A DNA stretch of 64,000 nucleotides, taken from positions 62,001 to 126,000 of the forward strand of contig JAOVVO010000144.1 of NCBI GenBank assembly GCA_028564675.1, read 5' to 3'. A program made the translations under genes and the position numbers. Below, in pieces: positions 39,782 to 52,342 of the stretch (the stretch's first letter is position 1; every line of letters begins with the position of its first letter). This stretch comes from Onchocerca lupi. Taxonomy: Eukaryota > Nematoda > Chromadorea > Rhabditida > Onchocercidae. The notes below the pieces were generated by a model. That model saw only the letters and a program-made list of their open reading frames with translations, was not told the DNA's origin and did no database searches.

Positions 39782-42700
39782 ATGGAAAAAATTGAGATGC
39801 AGCCGTGGTATTTGGGATTTTTGTCGAGGTAAGCAATGGCTGAGCTTCTTACAGATGACGAGTAATGCCATTGGTGCAAGAGAATCTTCTTATCGATATC
39901 TTGCAAGATGACTACAAAAGCGTAATAGGTGTGCTGTTTCTGATGAATTTACTGCATATGGAAGACAACTTGAAAAAGATTCAAGTTGTCTCATAAAAAC
40001 TTGAAGCAGTGTCATGATTGGTCGGAATCAAAGGATTGATCTTCGTAGATCCATTTTGCAGAGATCACATCGCATCACATTTATCAAAACCAGGCGATTG
40101 GTGTGTCCGTAGTTCGGGAACTAATGCAAAACGTTTACTATTTGTCGTGACAAAGGTGGATGAAAAGAATGTGCGCGAATTGAAGATTGTTTATAAAGAA
40201 AATTTGAAAGGTGTCATTTGCAAAAGAGATGAAAGTTTGAACAATTCAACAATTGAAATCCTATATCTCTAGAAAATCTAATTAAGACATCCAATGCAGT
40301 ACGGAATGACAAAAATATTCAATTATGGGAGAAATTCTAGAAGTTTTAAAAAAGCCAAGAAAAGAGCGTTATCTATGAAATAATTATTATCACCATTTGC
40401 AAATTTATTAAGTTGTCACAAGATGGATGGACTGAACAGAACTTTTAGACATCATAAATCGTGAAAAAAAGGAATATTTTTTTTTCTCGGAATTCTATGG
40501 ATTAATTGTAGGATGGACATTGGTGGATATGAATAATATGAATACGAATGACCAGCTCATCACATATGAATCAATCCTTGAACTTTTGTCTAGCAAATCA
40601 AGTTTCAGTCAAAAAGTTTCTATCTTCCAGATTTTTTTCTTGCTCATTTTTCCATCAACTTAATATTTTTTTTTTAGCATTTTGTGAAAAAGAATTGTTT
40701 GATGAAATTAAAAAAATCAAATCAAAATCAGATTACATTTGCTTTTCTTAATCCATTATTATGCTGCTGATGTAAAGCAACATGAGTGGATCAGAAGTCG
40801 TTACGAATCATGAGGGAGTGTTTCCAATCAGGATTGAATTCCTAAGTTTCAAAATTATCGCTAATGAGCTAATGAAAGATTCAATCTACCTCAATTTATG
40901 GTTTTCATGATTACAAATCAATGCTTCATTTCTCTGAAATATGCTAGAACTTTTCTTGCAGAAATTAAAATAAGTTATATCAAATACTAACTTTCTGTCC
41001 TCATTACTCTCCGTAATTTAATCTTATCGTATGTTCTACTCTTCAGATGAACCTACGAAATCCCATCAGTCGACCCGATTATCTGTTAGACGATGAAAAT
41101 TTGAAGATAACAGACATCAAATTAGGTGCTGGACATTATGCAGAAGTACTGAAAGGAACGCTAAAAGTGGGAAGTTAGTATTAAAATTTATAAACAGCTT
41201 TGAGTATTTACAGCATGATAGTTGAATGAGAGAGAGAGTCAAATCTTGGTTTGGCCATCAAATCCAATACTATCCATCCATCGATCATTGAAGCGTAAAG
41301 AGCAATAGAAAATACTCACTTCATTTCAGTTCAATCAGTTTGAGATTTAAGAAATGGCTAGAAAATACTCTCTCTAATGTACAATTTTAATCAACTTATA
41401 CTTTCATTGGACTCAAATTTTTGACTCAAATCACATAGGTGAAAATAGTCTGGTTGTCATCACATCACGGCACTTCCACCTTTCCGACCATAAACAAAGT
41501 TGAGCGATAATCATTGTTAACTCCTAGAGCATTAGACTGACATTCAACAGGTAAATGTGATCGATTGTTCAAAACTCCTATACATCCTATCAAGTAAATT
41601 TAAATCAATAGCGCAATGGTCTCATTATTTTTTTAAATTTTATTACTAATTCTTTTAGATGAAGAAATTAGCGTTGCGGTCAAACGCTGCTTACAAATTG
41701 ACAAAATTAGCATCACTGATAAACAGCCCACCAAAGATATCATTAAAATAAAGCTTGCGAAATCGCAAATGATTGCAGAAGCTCGATTAGTTTGCGATTT
41801 CACGCATGAGAATATCATCAAGATATACGGAGTAGCTTGTATTTCTGCACCCGTTAAGGTAAATAATTGTCGGATGACTTAATTTTGTAGCATCAATTTA
41901 GTGAGGTCGAGTTGTTATCAGTTTATGTCTCAAAACTTTTGCTTAATGCTGTTAATGTTCGGAGAAAAAATTAGATATGAAATATACTAGAGAAATATAA
42001 CTTGCAGATGCATGATGTGCAATTAATGTAAATTCACTATTCAATTTTCATTTTTCTCAGAAGTTATTTTTGTGCTAATTGCATATCGAGTCGCTTCAGA
42101 TGAAGCATGCATATGCAATTTACCTGATTCAACTGCAGATTGTAATGGAATATTGTCCCGGCGGTTCATTGAAATGTTTACTTATCAAGCATAAAGAAAT
42201 AATCAAAAGTGAAGAACGAAATATATTTTTGTTCGAAGCAGCCAAAGCACTGCGACATCTTCAACTCAAAAAATGTGTCCACAGGTGGTAAGAAGTTGCC
42301 TAACTTCTTTTTCAGATGACTCGTTGATTCAGCTGAAATGACTTGAATCATTCTCTTGTTCATATTCATGCTCATTACTGAGAATGAGAAGCATCAATCA
42401 TGTAACCATTGTCAAGGAAGACTGCATTTCATGGATTCCCTAAGATGAAGATAATTTCAGGGATGTTGCTGCCAGAAATTGTTTAATTGGAATCAATGGT
42501 TCATTGAAACTATCTGATTTTGGTTTAAGCAGACGTTTGGAGGATTTGAAGCAAGTAGTTTGCTAAATAAAATGTTATATAAAATATTTCTTTCCGTTCT
42601 AAATCTATTTTTTCGTATGATTGAAGTACATGCGAATGGAGAAGAGTAAGTGATGCAGTGGAATTCTGATTTCCAATGTTTTCAATATTTACCTCGGATT

Positions 42701-45536
42701 TACTTGCCATTAAAAAAAAATCCATTTCAATGTAGGCATTGAATACTAAATTCTAAAATGCGATGTTTCTGAGAGATGCTGGCCAACGGAAATCAGCCAA
42801 ATTAATGTTTTCTAATTTTCTCTTTTTTTCAGAGGATTATTGAGCAGTGAAGAAAATATCGCATGGCCAATACCGTGGATGGCACCGGAAACACTATCAA
42901 AAAAACCGAAGTTTACAACAAAAAGCGATGTTTATGCGTTTGGAATTTTAATTTACGAGGAATCGAATTCTGTCTTTTATTTCTTAAATTATTATCTTTA
43001 AGGAAACTAAATTCCATTGGAACAGAAGATGAAGAGGCATGTATATAAGGAGATACAGCCTTTCTGTATTTTTTTATCACTGTTTACTTTTTTAATCACA
43101 ATCTCAAAGCAACTCTCTGTGGGTTAGGAAATTGCTAAGGAAATTTGAAAAATGTAAAAGTTAGGAAATTGCTAAGGAAATTTGAAAAATGTAAAAGTAA
43201 GTTGAAATAGATATTAGCTAGAATATTTGAAGCACATGAGATATTGATGAATAGATCCAAACTTGGCAATATTTCAAGTTCAAATGCCTTTTTCTAACAT
43301 CGAAAACATGCAACTTTTTTCTTTTTCCTTTCCTCTTAACTTGAAACAAGCAATTATGTCGTAAGTCGAGACAGTTTTAGGTGTACTCGTGCGGCGGTGA
43401 GCCATGGCCTGAAGTTGCTATGGTCCAAGACATAATACCACTTGTGAGAAAGGGAAAGATCATGGCCACACCATCATTATTAAATGACAAGAATGTCAAA
43501 GAGGTTTTGCATTCTCCAGTTCTGAACTATCTTCAATAAAGTGTCCAATATCTCGAAGCCATACTTCAGATAAAGTAAGGTTCTAAGGAAGAAAAGGTTT
43601 CTGGTGTTTCCTCATCTAATGTTTCATTCGTAATGTGAGTGCGAAGAGGCGGTGCGACAAAACTTCACAAAACTTCCTAAGCAAAACGAATTAATTTAAT
43701 GAATATGAATTGTAATTAATATCTCACTGAATATATCCATCCATTCAATGTTTATTCTAATTTCTGCCATTAATCAAATTTCTTGAATAATTTGCAGATT
43801 ATGCATCAATGCTGGAAACGAAAGGCTGTAGAGAGACCTGACTTTATCCAAATTGTAAAAAGATTTCGTACAATTTTGCAGTCACAAAAGGTTCCAATCA
43901 TTCCTTCTTCGATAGTACCAAAAATTGAGTGAAGTAATTTTTCCAGTGAATGCATACCTTTAATTCTACCATTTCATATTTTTCGATTTTAAGCTTATCG
44001 CGACTTTCCATCAATATAATCATCTTTTTACCGCTTATTTTGCACTTTCGAGAGAAATAGATATGAATATTTCAAGACAAGTGATAAGATAACAAGAAAT
44101 AGGACAAGGAAATCTCGGGAAAAGTTAGAGCAAAGAAATTGCTGGCTTTTGATTCACAGATGTTTGATAGCAAGTTTATAAAAATACTGAATTTTAAAAT
44201 TGAACTTGAAATATTGCCTTGAAATATTACAATTGAGCAACTTGTTTCGATTCTAATGCAAACGATGATATTTAAATCCATGTAGATTAGTAGTTGTACC
44301 AATCTATCCGTGCAAATTTCATTCGATTTCATAGTATTATGCAGGAGACATAATTCTCCGGCTAAAAAGAATCTATGAAGTGATAAGACAGACTAATCAT
44401 AAATAAAAACTCCACGAAGATATATCTAAATCGTTTACTACAAAATTTAATGAAAACTAATGCCTTATAATTCAAGTTCAATTATTCTCTCTTTCATAAA
44501 TTTTTATTTCTATTTTAAAAAATTGAAATGAGCAACATGTTCAGCTACCGACGGGACAAGATCGCATTGTAAGTGCACTGGAAGGAATTGATTCGTCGAA
44601 AAATTCAGTCAATTTGGAGGAGAACTCGCTCGACAGCGTGTTATCAAAGCAACGTGAAGTGGATGACGTGAGCCAAACTTTTTCTTACGGCCAAATAGTC
44701 CATGTAAAGCATAATTTGACCAGTGTGGGCCCACCGAAACATTCACTTTACTTTTTGACAATACAGAAGAAGAGGACTGACCTTTGCCTATCTCTAATGA
44801 ATCTTCCTTATGAATCTGTACACAAAACTTCCCCACTTGAGACAGGAATAAGACGAAAATTATTGTATAATTATTGAATTGTTGTTGAGATTACTTTTTT
44901 TTTTACCTGAAAAAAGGTAATTTTTAAATTCAGAAAGTGATTCAGAAACTAACAGAAACAGCCGAAGAAACGAGTACCATATTGACTAGAGGTGAAGCCT
45001 GGACTTCAGCTCCTACTTTAAAGGTATTTTATTTTTGAACTTCCTCCTCTTCATGATCATTTATCTTAGTTTCGGATGAATCAGAGAAGGAAGAATGTAT
45101 GATTCACATGGCAGAATGAACGGAGAAGAATGACACTTTACATGAGAGGATTTTGTTTTTACCTTATCTACAATTGTCCCCAAATAATCCGAAATTGCTA
45201 ATTTGAAAGAAAGAAATTATCATTGTGCATTCTTTCTCGTGACAGACATACAAACCGGATATGGAAGTCAAGGAAATGAAGTCAACAGCGATACAATCAT
45301 CACCGGAACTCGGAAAATGGCGTGGACGAAACACGTTATCCACATCGGCTATACGTAGCAGGTTTTCAAGAAGAACTACTAGAAAGCCCTTAGGTAAATG
45401 GATAAAATCGATTACACTTAGACGTAAAGGTCCACTTGCTCGATATGGAGGTCGAAGGAACAAAGCAAAAAACAAATCTCCAACTTCAAAAGGCCATGAT
45501 TCAACCCTCATGATGCAATCTGATGGTAAGGTGTGA
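39782..45536 (+). CDS. FER-like SH2-protein tyrosine kinase, frameshifted (possible pseudogene)
   Basis: The order SH2 then kinase, without other domains, is that of the large nematode FER-like family of cytoplasmic tyrosine kinases, many of them male-germline expressed. SH2: exon 39782-39828 (WYLGFLSR) joins 40062 onward (DHIASHLSKPGDWCVRSS, with the phosphotyrosine-binding Arg). Kinase exons: 41047-41173 (glycine loop LGAGHYAEV), 41659-41858 (VAVKR lysine, helix-C Glu in AEARL), 42139-42284, 42461 to about 42534 (HRDVAARN, SDFGLS), about 42835-42958 (WPIPWMAPETL, SDVYAFGILIYE), 43381-43503, 43798-43890. Three tail exons follow (44545-44667, 44934-45023, 45246-45536), ending in a strongly basic region. 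Problems: the A-run at 42899-42904 is one base short for the frame; no GT donor follows the GAG at 956-958 of that block; the SH2-kinase linker (40211-40298) needs a very short intron to avoid TAG. Catalytic residues are intact. It may be a decaying gene or carry assembly errors. Confidence 0.75.
43123..43196. repeat. 37-bp perfect tandem duplication in a kinase-gene intron
   Basis: Two identical 37-base units, beginning GTTAGGAAATTGCTAAGG, lie head to tail, 165-185 bases after the exon that carries the frameshift. Confidence 0.9.
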
Positions 45537-46192
45537 TATCAAGTTTGAAATATACCATAAGCTCAGTCTATGTTAAGTCTATTGTCCAAATAAAAAATAT
45601 TCAGTCATTTGAATTTTAATTTAATCACATTTCCGTAAAACTGCGCGCTGTTAACCCGATCACACATCATTATCTTAATTTATTAGATTATTCTTGATAG
45701 AGCCTATCCTTCTTCTTTTTTACAATTCTGACATCATTATTATCTGCAAATCTTCTGCTTTCCTGCATACATCTATAATCCGAGCTAAATTAATCCAGAG
45801 AATTACACTGTTGAAAAAAAAAAAATTTTTCCTTGGCTAATAAAAGAAACATTTTATTTTATCTCTTTTTCAACTAACTTTAACACTTTTGGAAACAAAA
45901 AGACAAATCTTAACATCAAATAATCAATTTGGTTTATACAAGCATGATATTATTGCAATTTTCAATAATTCATTTCGATCTTTCTTTAAGCAAATGGTAT
46001 TTCCAGGACATTGATAACGTACGCCTCCACAAATCTCAGAATATTTCAAAAAAAAGAAAAAAAAGAATAGAAAATAAATGACCCAACAGATCAAAATTGA
46101 TCAGGAAATTTGATAAACAAGATCATAAATGAAATAAGCGAGAAAAAAAAATTACATGCAAAAGATACCACTGAAATTAGGGGAAAACAAGA
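45537..46192. other. Region between the convergent kinase and MBT genes
   Basis: No gene is seen. AATAAA at 45589-45594 is the likely kinase polyadenylation signal. A TTTATT at 45853-45858 could serve the minus-strand MBT gene. Confidence 0.55.
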
Positions 46193-49100
46193 TCAAGTTA
46201 AATCATCAACTTCACAGTTATTCTCGCATTCTTTTTTTCTTTTTTTTTTTGGTACATATGAAATCTTCGGTATTTCCAGTTTGTAACCATTCATTTCACA
46301 CCAGCCAAGGGGGAAAATATTTGCTGACCTGAGAATAAATTTATTTACACTAATTAGAAGAAGCCTATAAACTAAGATTAACAATCTTCTGATTCAAACA
46401 GACCCTCGAAATAATTATTTTTATTGCCTCCAATATCACATATATAATATACATCTTATTCATGATCTTATTAATTCTTCCTCACCAGCTTTTATTTCAA
46501 GAGAGTTGCAGATTTACTAAAACATATCCTACAATTTAATACGATAAAAATAATCGTTCTAAACCACAATAAAATGCAGCTATGAAATTTTTAGATTAAA
46601 ACTAAAATTATCGTTAATTTTGAAAGAGTATTGTACCTATAATCGAATAATTGGTCGTAGCTATTATCCCAACCATCATATTCGATTCGTAAAAGTCGTC
46701 CATGGTGACCTGCTATTGTCGCTGGACATATCAAATGTGGTTCGCACATATCAGTTGCTTCTAGCTTTGCTCCAATCTTTATAAATTTGAAGATTTTTAT
46801 TAAGATCCTTATTACATTCATAAGAACTTTGACAAAGAGGACTTCTGAAAATCCTCAAAGTTGGCAGTTCCAAGAGAAACAACTCCGACCTCTTCAGGTT
46901 CTCCGCTTCTTATCCCTTCTGAGATCTTACTATGATAATATTTGAAAATGTTGAAATTAGCTGATTATAAATAATTTTTCAACATCATTAATAAAATAAA
47001 ACCTTAAAATTGCTCAAAACATCATCGCTGAATGTATTGAACAGCTCTTCAGGTGCAGCAATGGCATCACATTGCTTCAAATAAACATTCCAATCAAAAA
47101 ATCCTGAAGAATTTCATTTTTTAAGAAAAATCTTCGAAGTTGGCAGAATTGAAAAATATGATTCGAAAAATGTTTCCATATTATATGTTCTAAAATATTT
47201 CATAATCCAGCGCGCATCAGATTACATCTCAAAAATATTATACTCAAGAACTAGCATTATTCATACCAAGTTTTTCACATTTTGGTAATGTATTGCCAAT
47301 TAAGAAATATGATATTGAGTCTAATCAGGTAAGTAAAGACTGACAGCAGATTCACCGTTCCGCCAGAATCAAAATAGTAACCAGAAATATGCATTATATC
47401 GAGAACAAGAGAAATACTATTTTAACTTTTGCTCTTTTCCATATCCCAAAAATTTATGTATCAAACTGAATAGAAGAATTTAATACCTATATTTTTCGGT
47501 CCCTTTAATCTTATTCCATATTTTTCCGCATAACCGACTGGAAATAGTAACTCTGAGGTAGAATGTAGTGGCACCGGATCATCCTCCATTTCTTCACCAT
47601 CAAAACCGATCTGCAAAATTGTGCATAAATTAAAAAAAGTAAGTAAATGAAAAGAGATTTAATTTACTCTAAAAAATTTCCATACCAATGAATTACAGCA
47701 AAATTCATAAATTTTGATGTTTTTGATTAAAAAAACTGAAACATAACTGAACATGGGAATATCAAAAAACAGAAAATAAGAAAATCTATAAATACTTCTC
47801 ACACTTAAAACCTACAACATCTTATCATTATTAAATGAGAGAATGTTAGAGAGAAATACCAACTTTGAGAAAACCGTCATCCATAACTTCGATAACAGTT
47901 GATACTCGCAATTCTTTCCAAGTATCAAGTGGATCCAATACTTCCAACTTCATTCCTTTTTCCCATCTAATATCATCTTCTCTAGCTTCTGTTTCAACAT
48001 ATGTTTTGAACAAAGACGGGTTCGCATCATGTTCTTCATATGGGATATTAGTTGATTTCTTAAACATGAAGTAAAAATTTAAACATTTTAAAATATGTTT
48101 TTTTTAATTAAATTAAAAAAATTTTATCTTTTCTTTGAAGAATACATGAAAAAAAAGTAGGAATGATCAATTATTTAATAAGTTTAACTGGTTTAAATGC
48201 ACACCATATTAGCGTTCCTTCAAGAACATGACATAAAATTCTTACGAATAAGAAAAGATGAGGATATATCATCAGAAGATAGTTAATGTTGCCGGAGTGA
48301 ATAGAACTGGAATATGATATCTCGGATTGCATAAGATTTTCTGTTCAAGTGTTAGGGGAGAAATTTACCTTAGAAGATGCAAATACTCTTCAGTCAAAGC
48401 TTTCAAGCGTGGAATATCATTTCTACGCTAAAATATACCAATTTTAAAGCAGTTGAAACTTTTTTTGCATGCACAATATATTCGTCATTTGCTACCAAAT
48501 TATATCCAACTTTCAGCGCCCAACCAACAGGAAAAATTAGCGGTGAATCCTGATCCATCCAAACGCCTCCATCAATCTATATTGGAGAAAGCAATTTTTA
48601 ACGCTTCAGATACTTGAAAAAATTGCGAAACAGCTTAAATCAGAATGCATTATAATCAACAATTCATACATCTTCAAAAGATAGAGATCTTACCTGAATG
48701 TCACTGTCATCAATTGCAGATGGATCAAGGGACATTTGGTTTACACGCACCCATATTCGAGTACCAATCACTTTTTCCACACGTGCTGGACGTACTCTTG
48801 AAGAAACCGTTGAATCTAGCAGTTCCACATGATCTCCTTCCTAGAATATTAAAAATCGAATCCAACACATGAATTTTCCGTACATCAATTAAATGGATAT
48901 AAATTGATCAAACTGATTACATCAAATTTCTCAAATTTTCTTTTGCCAACAAAACCAACACATTTACTAACACAGAGCTCGAATTATAAACAGAAGTATG
49001 TCGAATTATAAACAGAAGTATGATAAAGAGAATTATGATAAATCCGAATTATGATAAACAGAATTTATTAAGTATATAGCAACGCGAATTTGATTCATAT

Positions 49101-52100
49101 TTTTGGCTATCAAGAAACCTGCTTGTCGATAACTGATTATAGAAGATACATGAAACTAACATCTCCAAATTGCATTTGCTTACCAAAAATCTTAATGAAA
49201 TATTTCCATCTTTCTTTCACCGTCTCACTATAAAATCCAATCTTTTATTCACAAACCTCGAATTTACAGAAACTCAGTTTTCGAACTTGTATTTCTGGCC
49301 AGTTAATAGCAATAGTTTTGTAGGCATGTATTTGGCAAAGAATGTATTGCGGCCAATTTGACTGCCGTTTATAAATTGCTTCTTGTGGTACCAAAGCTCG
49401 AGTTTCAATTTTTTCTGCACAGTAACCTAAAAAATATAAGGACTGCAATAATTCAAGTAACAAAAATAGCTTGTTCCTACCAAAATTGATGATAAATGTA
49501 AAAAAATGTACAAATTCTCTTTACTATCCCTAAGACTCATTTTTTTCTCTTATCTAATTCCTTCAAATTATGAAGCAATTTTCTTTATTCTCTTTCTTTA
49601 TTTGTCAAATTAAAACTAAGACAAATCTAACCTATGTTTAGCAATCCTTTTATAACACTTCACAAATTAATTCTATATTTAAATGGAAAAAAATTTTCAA
49701 TATTGTATTTGCATCATTGTCATGCTCAGACAAAGCTTCAAAAATGAACATTTTTTAAACTTTTGAATTAAAAAACAAAATGTACGAATATTCTAATTCT
49801 TGTATATGCATTGATTATATAAAGCTGCAAACAAGAATAGTGAAACATTCGTTATCTTTATTTCATTAATTGCCCGCTTTTACATATCTTTTTATTTTCT
49901 ATACTAATAATTTTAACAATCTCGTTCAATTTCATTGTTTCGGGGGTTCCATCACGTTGGTGTTTTGATGGTTTTTTTTTTTTTAGTTTTGTCTATGTTT
50001 TCTGCTTCGCAACTTTTTACATGAAAGAATAATTTTTTTTTTTTTTTTTTGATAAACCTATGATAAGATACCAAGAAAAAAGTAAAAAATTGGATTAAAA
50101 TCATAAAATTAAGAAAAGTATTTGAATAATCACATATCCCACGGTTTGAAATCATCAATCTCTATACTACTAAACATGCTACTTTTGATTTTGAATATTT
50201 ATAACAAAGGATGCCTTGAAGAGAGCCTTTGCTGGAAATATCAATCAAGCAAATGGAAAGAGCCACAAAAGAAAAAAAAAAAATTTATAATTCATATAAC
50301 TGATTGTACAAGAGAATTAAGTGATAACACTAATCCCGGAGAGAGGGTAAGTTTACTGTCAGCTTCATTATAAACGATATCCCGAAGTGACCATACATCA
50401 CTTCTCTTAAGTTAAAATTATTCATATTAAGTCAATTCGACTAAAGATTTACAAACAAAAGTCCGAAATATTTACATATATTTTAGATGTACCTAGTTTT
50501 GTTGTTTTTTTTAAACCATTATTTCCTTAAATAAATTAACTAAATCTTGAGCAAGTACTCACTGATGTCAGCATTTGCATCATCTTGCATCACATTCAAT
50601 TCTTAAAAGTTATAAAATATCTAATTATACACAATTGTCAATTATATTATAATTAATATAAATAAATACCTTTTTTATCTTTTCCAAAATATATAATGAT
50701 GATATGTATTAAAATACCTAGATTATACGAAAACAAGGTATTTTATGAGTAAGAAAAACTAAGAGCGCTATGATTTTATCAAGATGTGGCACTGAGGAAA
50801 GGAAATATGAGATCTTAAAGAAGAAAAAGCTGAAGATTTGATATATTAGTTATATCCGAAAGTATGGGGTTGCGAGGAATTTGTCTGACTTGGCTGCAAA
50901 ACAAAAATGCGATAATAGTACTATTTGAATTTGAAAAATTAATTTCTGAATTTTTTATTGTAAAAAAAGTCAGTGGTGACAATATGCGCTTTTCTAGTAA
51001 TAATTATTTTTATTTTAAATGATGAAATTATAAAGAAAAAAAAGCAGCATTAAGACAACAATAGATGATAGAGAAAAGTTTTATTATTAAAAAAGACAGA
51101 TTAATCTAGAGATTTCCGATACTGAATTAAATGTAAGATAGACGATGGCGAATTATTCTGCAGGAATTTTTTTTATAGAAGAATAACAGCTGTACACTAG
51201 ATGAACATATTAAAATGATCCTATGATAATAAAAGCGATAAAATCAGTGTGATTGGAAAACTAACAAAAAAATAAATAAAAGTTAAAAATTTTGAACAAT
51301 TTGAAATTAAATAATCAAGCAAGGAAAAAAAATTTGAAAATATGTAATAGAATTTACCGACAGGTCTAATATCTTGAGAACCGATATTCACCCAAAAATC
51401 ATATGCACTATCACCTACTTCATCCATCCCCTCGTATCGAAGCAATAAACGATAACCCACAACCTGGAATTGTGTCATTATCTCAAAAGAGACACAGAAA
51501 AAGAATTAAGCAAAAAAAAAAAAAATCTTTTAAACTTCTATTATGTTATGAACTTTTGACTAAAGTCTATATATCTATTACCAACTTTCATCACTCGAGC
51601 AAACCAGTACAACTTTACTGGTTCAGACTTGCAGCCATAGTCATCATATAATGCCACCTCAATCTGAAAAAAAAAAAAAAAAAATTAAACTTAAAAAATA
51701 ACAGCAAGTTCTGAGATGGTTGCAGTCATACTTGAGAAAGTTTAAATTTCAAAAGTAAATTTCACTGCTTGAAAAATAAATACAACGTACGACACAGCAT
51801 TTGCACTTCATTAAATGAAAAAACAAAGAACCAATACGTCATATCCTAATGTCATATTTCAATTAGATAATCAATAATATGGTTGGCTGTAACTTCTACA
51901 TCTTATTTTGAATCTTGACACGTTGCACTGCATGTCTAAGAAACTAACACGTTTTTTGATCGATAACAAAAGATAAATGGCAACTATCAATTAGCAAAAA
52001 TATTTCAATTTCTGGAATAGCTATTGCTCATTATCAGCGTTCAACTATAAAATATAAAGATGTATCTCATAGAAACTGCAAATTCAAACTTGTCGAGCGA

Positions 52101-52342
52101 CTTAAATCAAAGCCTACCTTAACACTTGTATCAATATATTTCATATATTCGGCGAATGGTGCTTGATAAAAGCATTCTACCGGAACAACGTTAGCAGGAC
52201 AACGCGCGTTGACATCACCAGATCGATCCAACTTTATCAATAGCTTTTCCAAATATGCATCCCAGCAATAGCTATTCTCAACTGGTTTTTGATCAACCAC
52301 TGGTATTACCGGACGGTAACGTACAAATTTTGATGTTGACAT
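46193..52342 (-). CDS. Four-MBT-repeat chromatin protein (LIN-61/L3MBTL2-like)
   Basis: MBT (malignant brain tumour) repeats bind lower-methylated histone lysines and compact or silence chromatin. Twelve exons on the minus strand: 52342-52118, 51663-51586, 51463-51358, 49426-49287, 48840-48694, 48576-48460, 48427-48369, 48058-47864, 47610-47487, 47103-47003, 46776-46637 and 46328-46193, about 522 residues. Repeat 1 spans exons 1-4 (CWDAYLEKLL ... YRLLLRYEGMDE ... IRPVGYC); repeat 2 exons 4-7 (NWPQYILCQI ... EGDHVELLDS ... LIFPVGWAL); repeat 3 exons 8-9 (WEKGMKLEVLDPLDTWKELR ... LLFPVGYAEKYG); repeat 4 exons 10-12 (FDWNVYLKQC ... IGAKLEATDMCEPHLICPAT ... IFPLGWCEMNGYKL). The tail KKKRKKE is a likely nuclear localisation signal. 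Four repeats and no zinc finger seen resemble nematode LIN-61/MBTR-1. The start MSTSKFVRYRP follows a TTTTTTGCAG acceptor. Exons 7 and 8 are one base out of phase, so a small exon is missed or a base is lost. Intron 3 is 1.9 kb. Confidence 0.85.
48979..49065. repeat. Imperfect 20-22-bp tandem repeat in an MBT-gene intron
   Basis: CGAATTATAAACAGAAGTATG occurs twice in tandem, followed by decayed copies (GAATTATGATAAATC, GAATTATGATAAACAG). It is intronic with no apparent function. Confidence 0.7.
49427..51357 (-). other. Large intron 3 of the MBT gene
   Basis: At 1.9 kb this is the longest intron in the gene. No extra exon, nested gene or RNA was recognised in it; it holds several poly-T/poly-A runs (about 49973-49984, 50033-50050). 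Confidence 0.5.

Noticed and set aside
40018..40061. Extension of the second SH2 exon upstream to an in-frame start
   Set aside because: The TTTTGCAG acceptor at 40061 gives the exact phase and SH2 alignment (SR/DHIASHL), so the upstream part is intron.
45164..45511. 115-codon minus-strand frame
   Set aside because: Antisense shadow of the last kinase exon (45246-45536).
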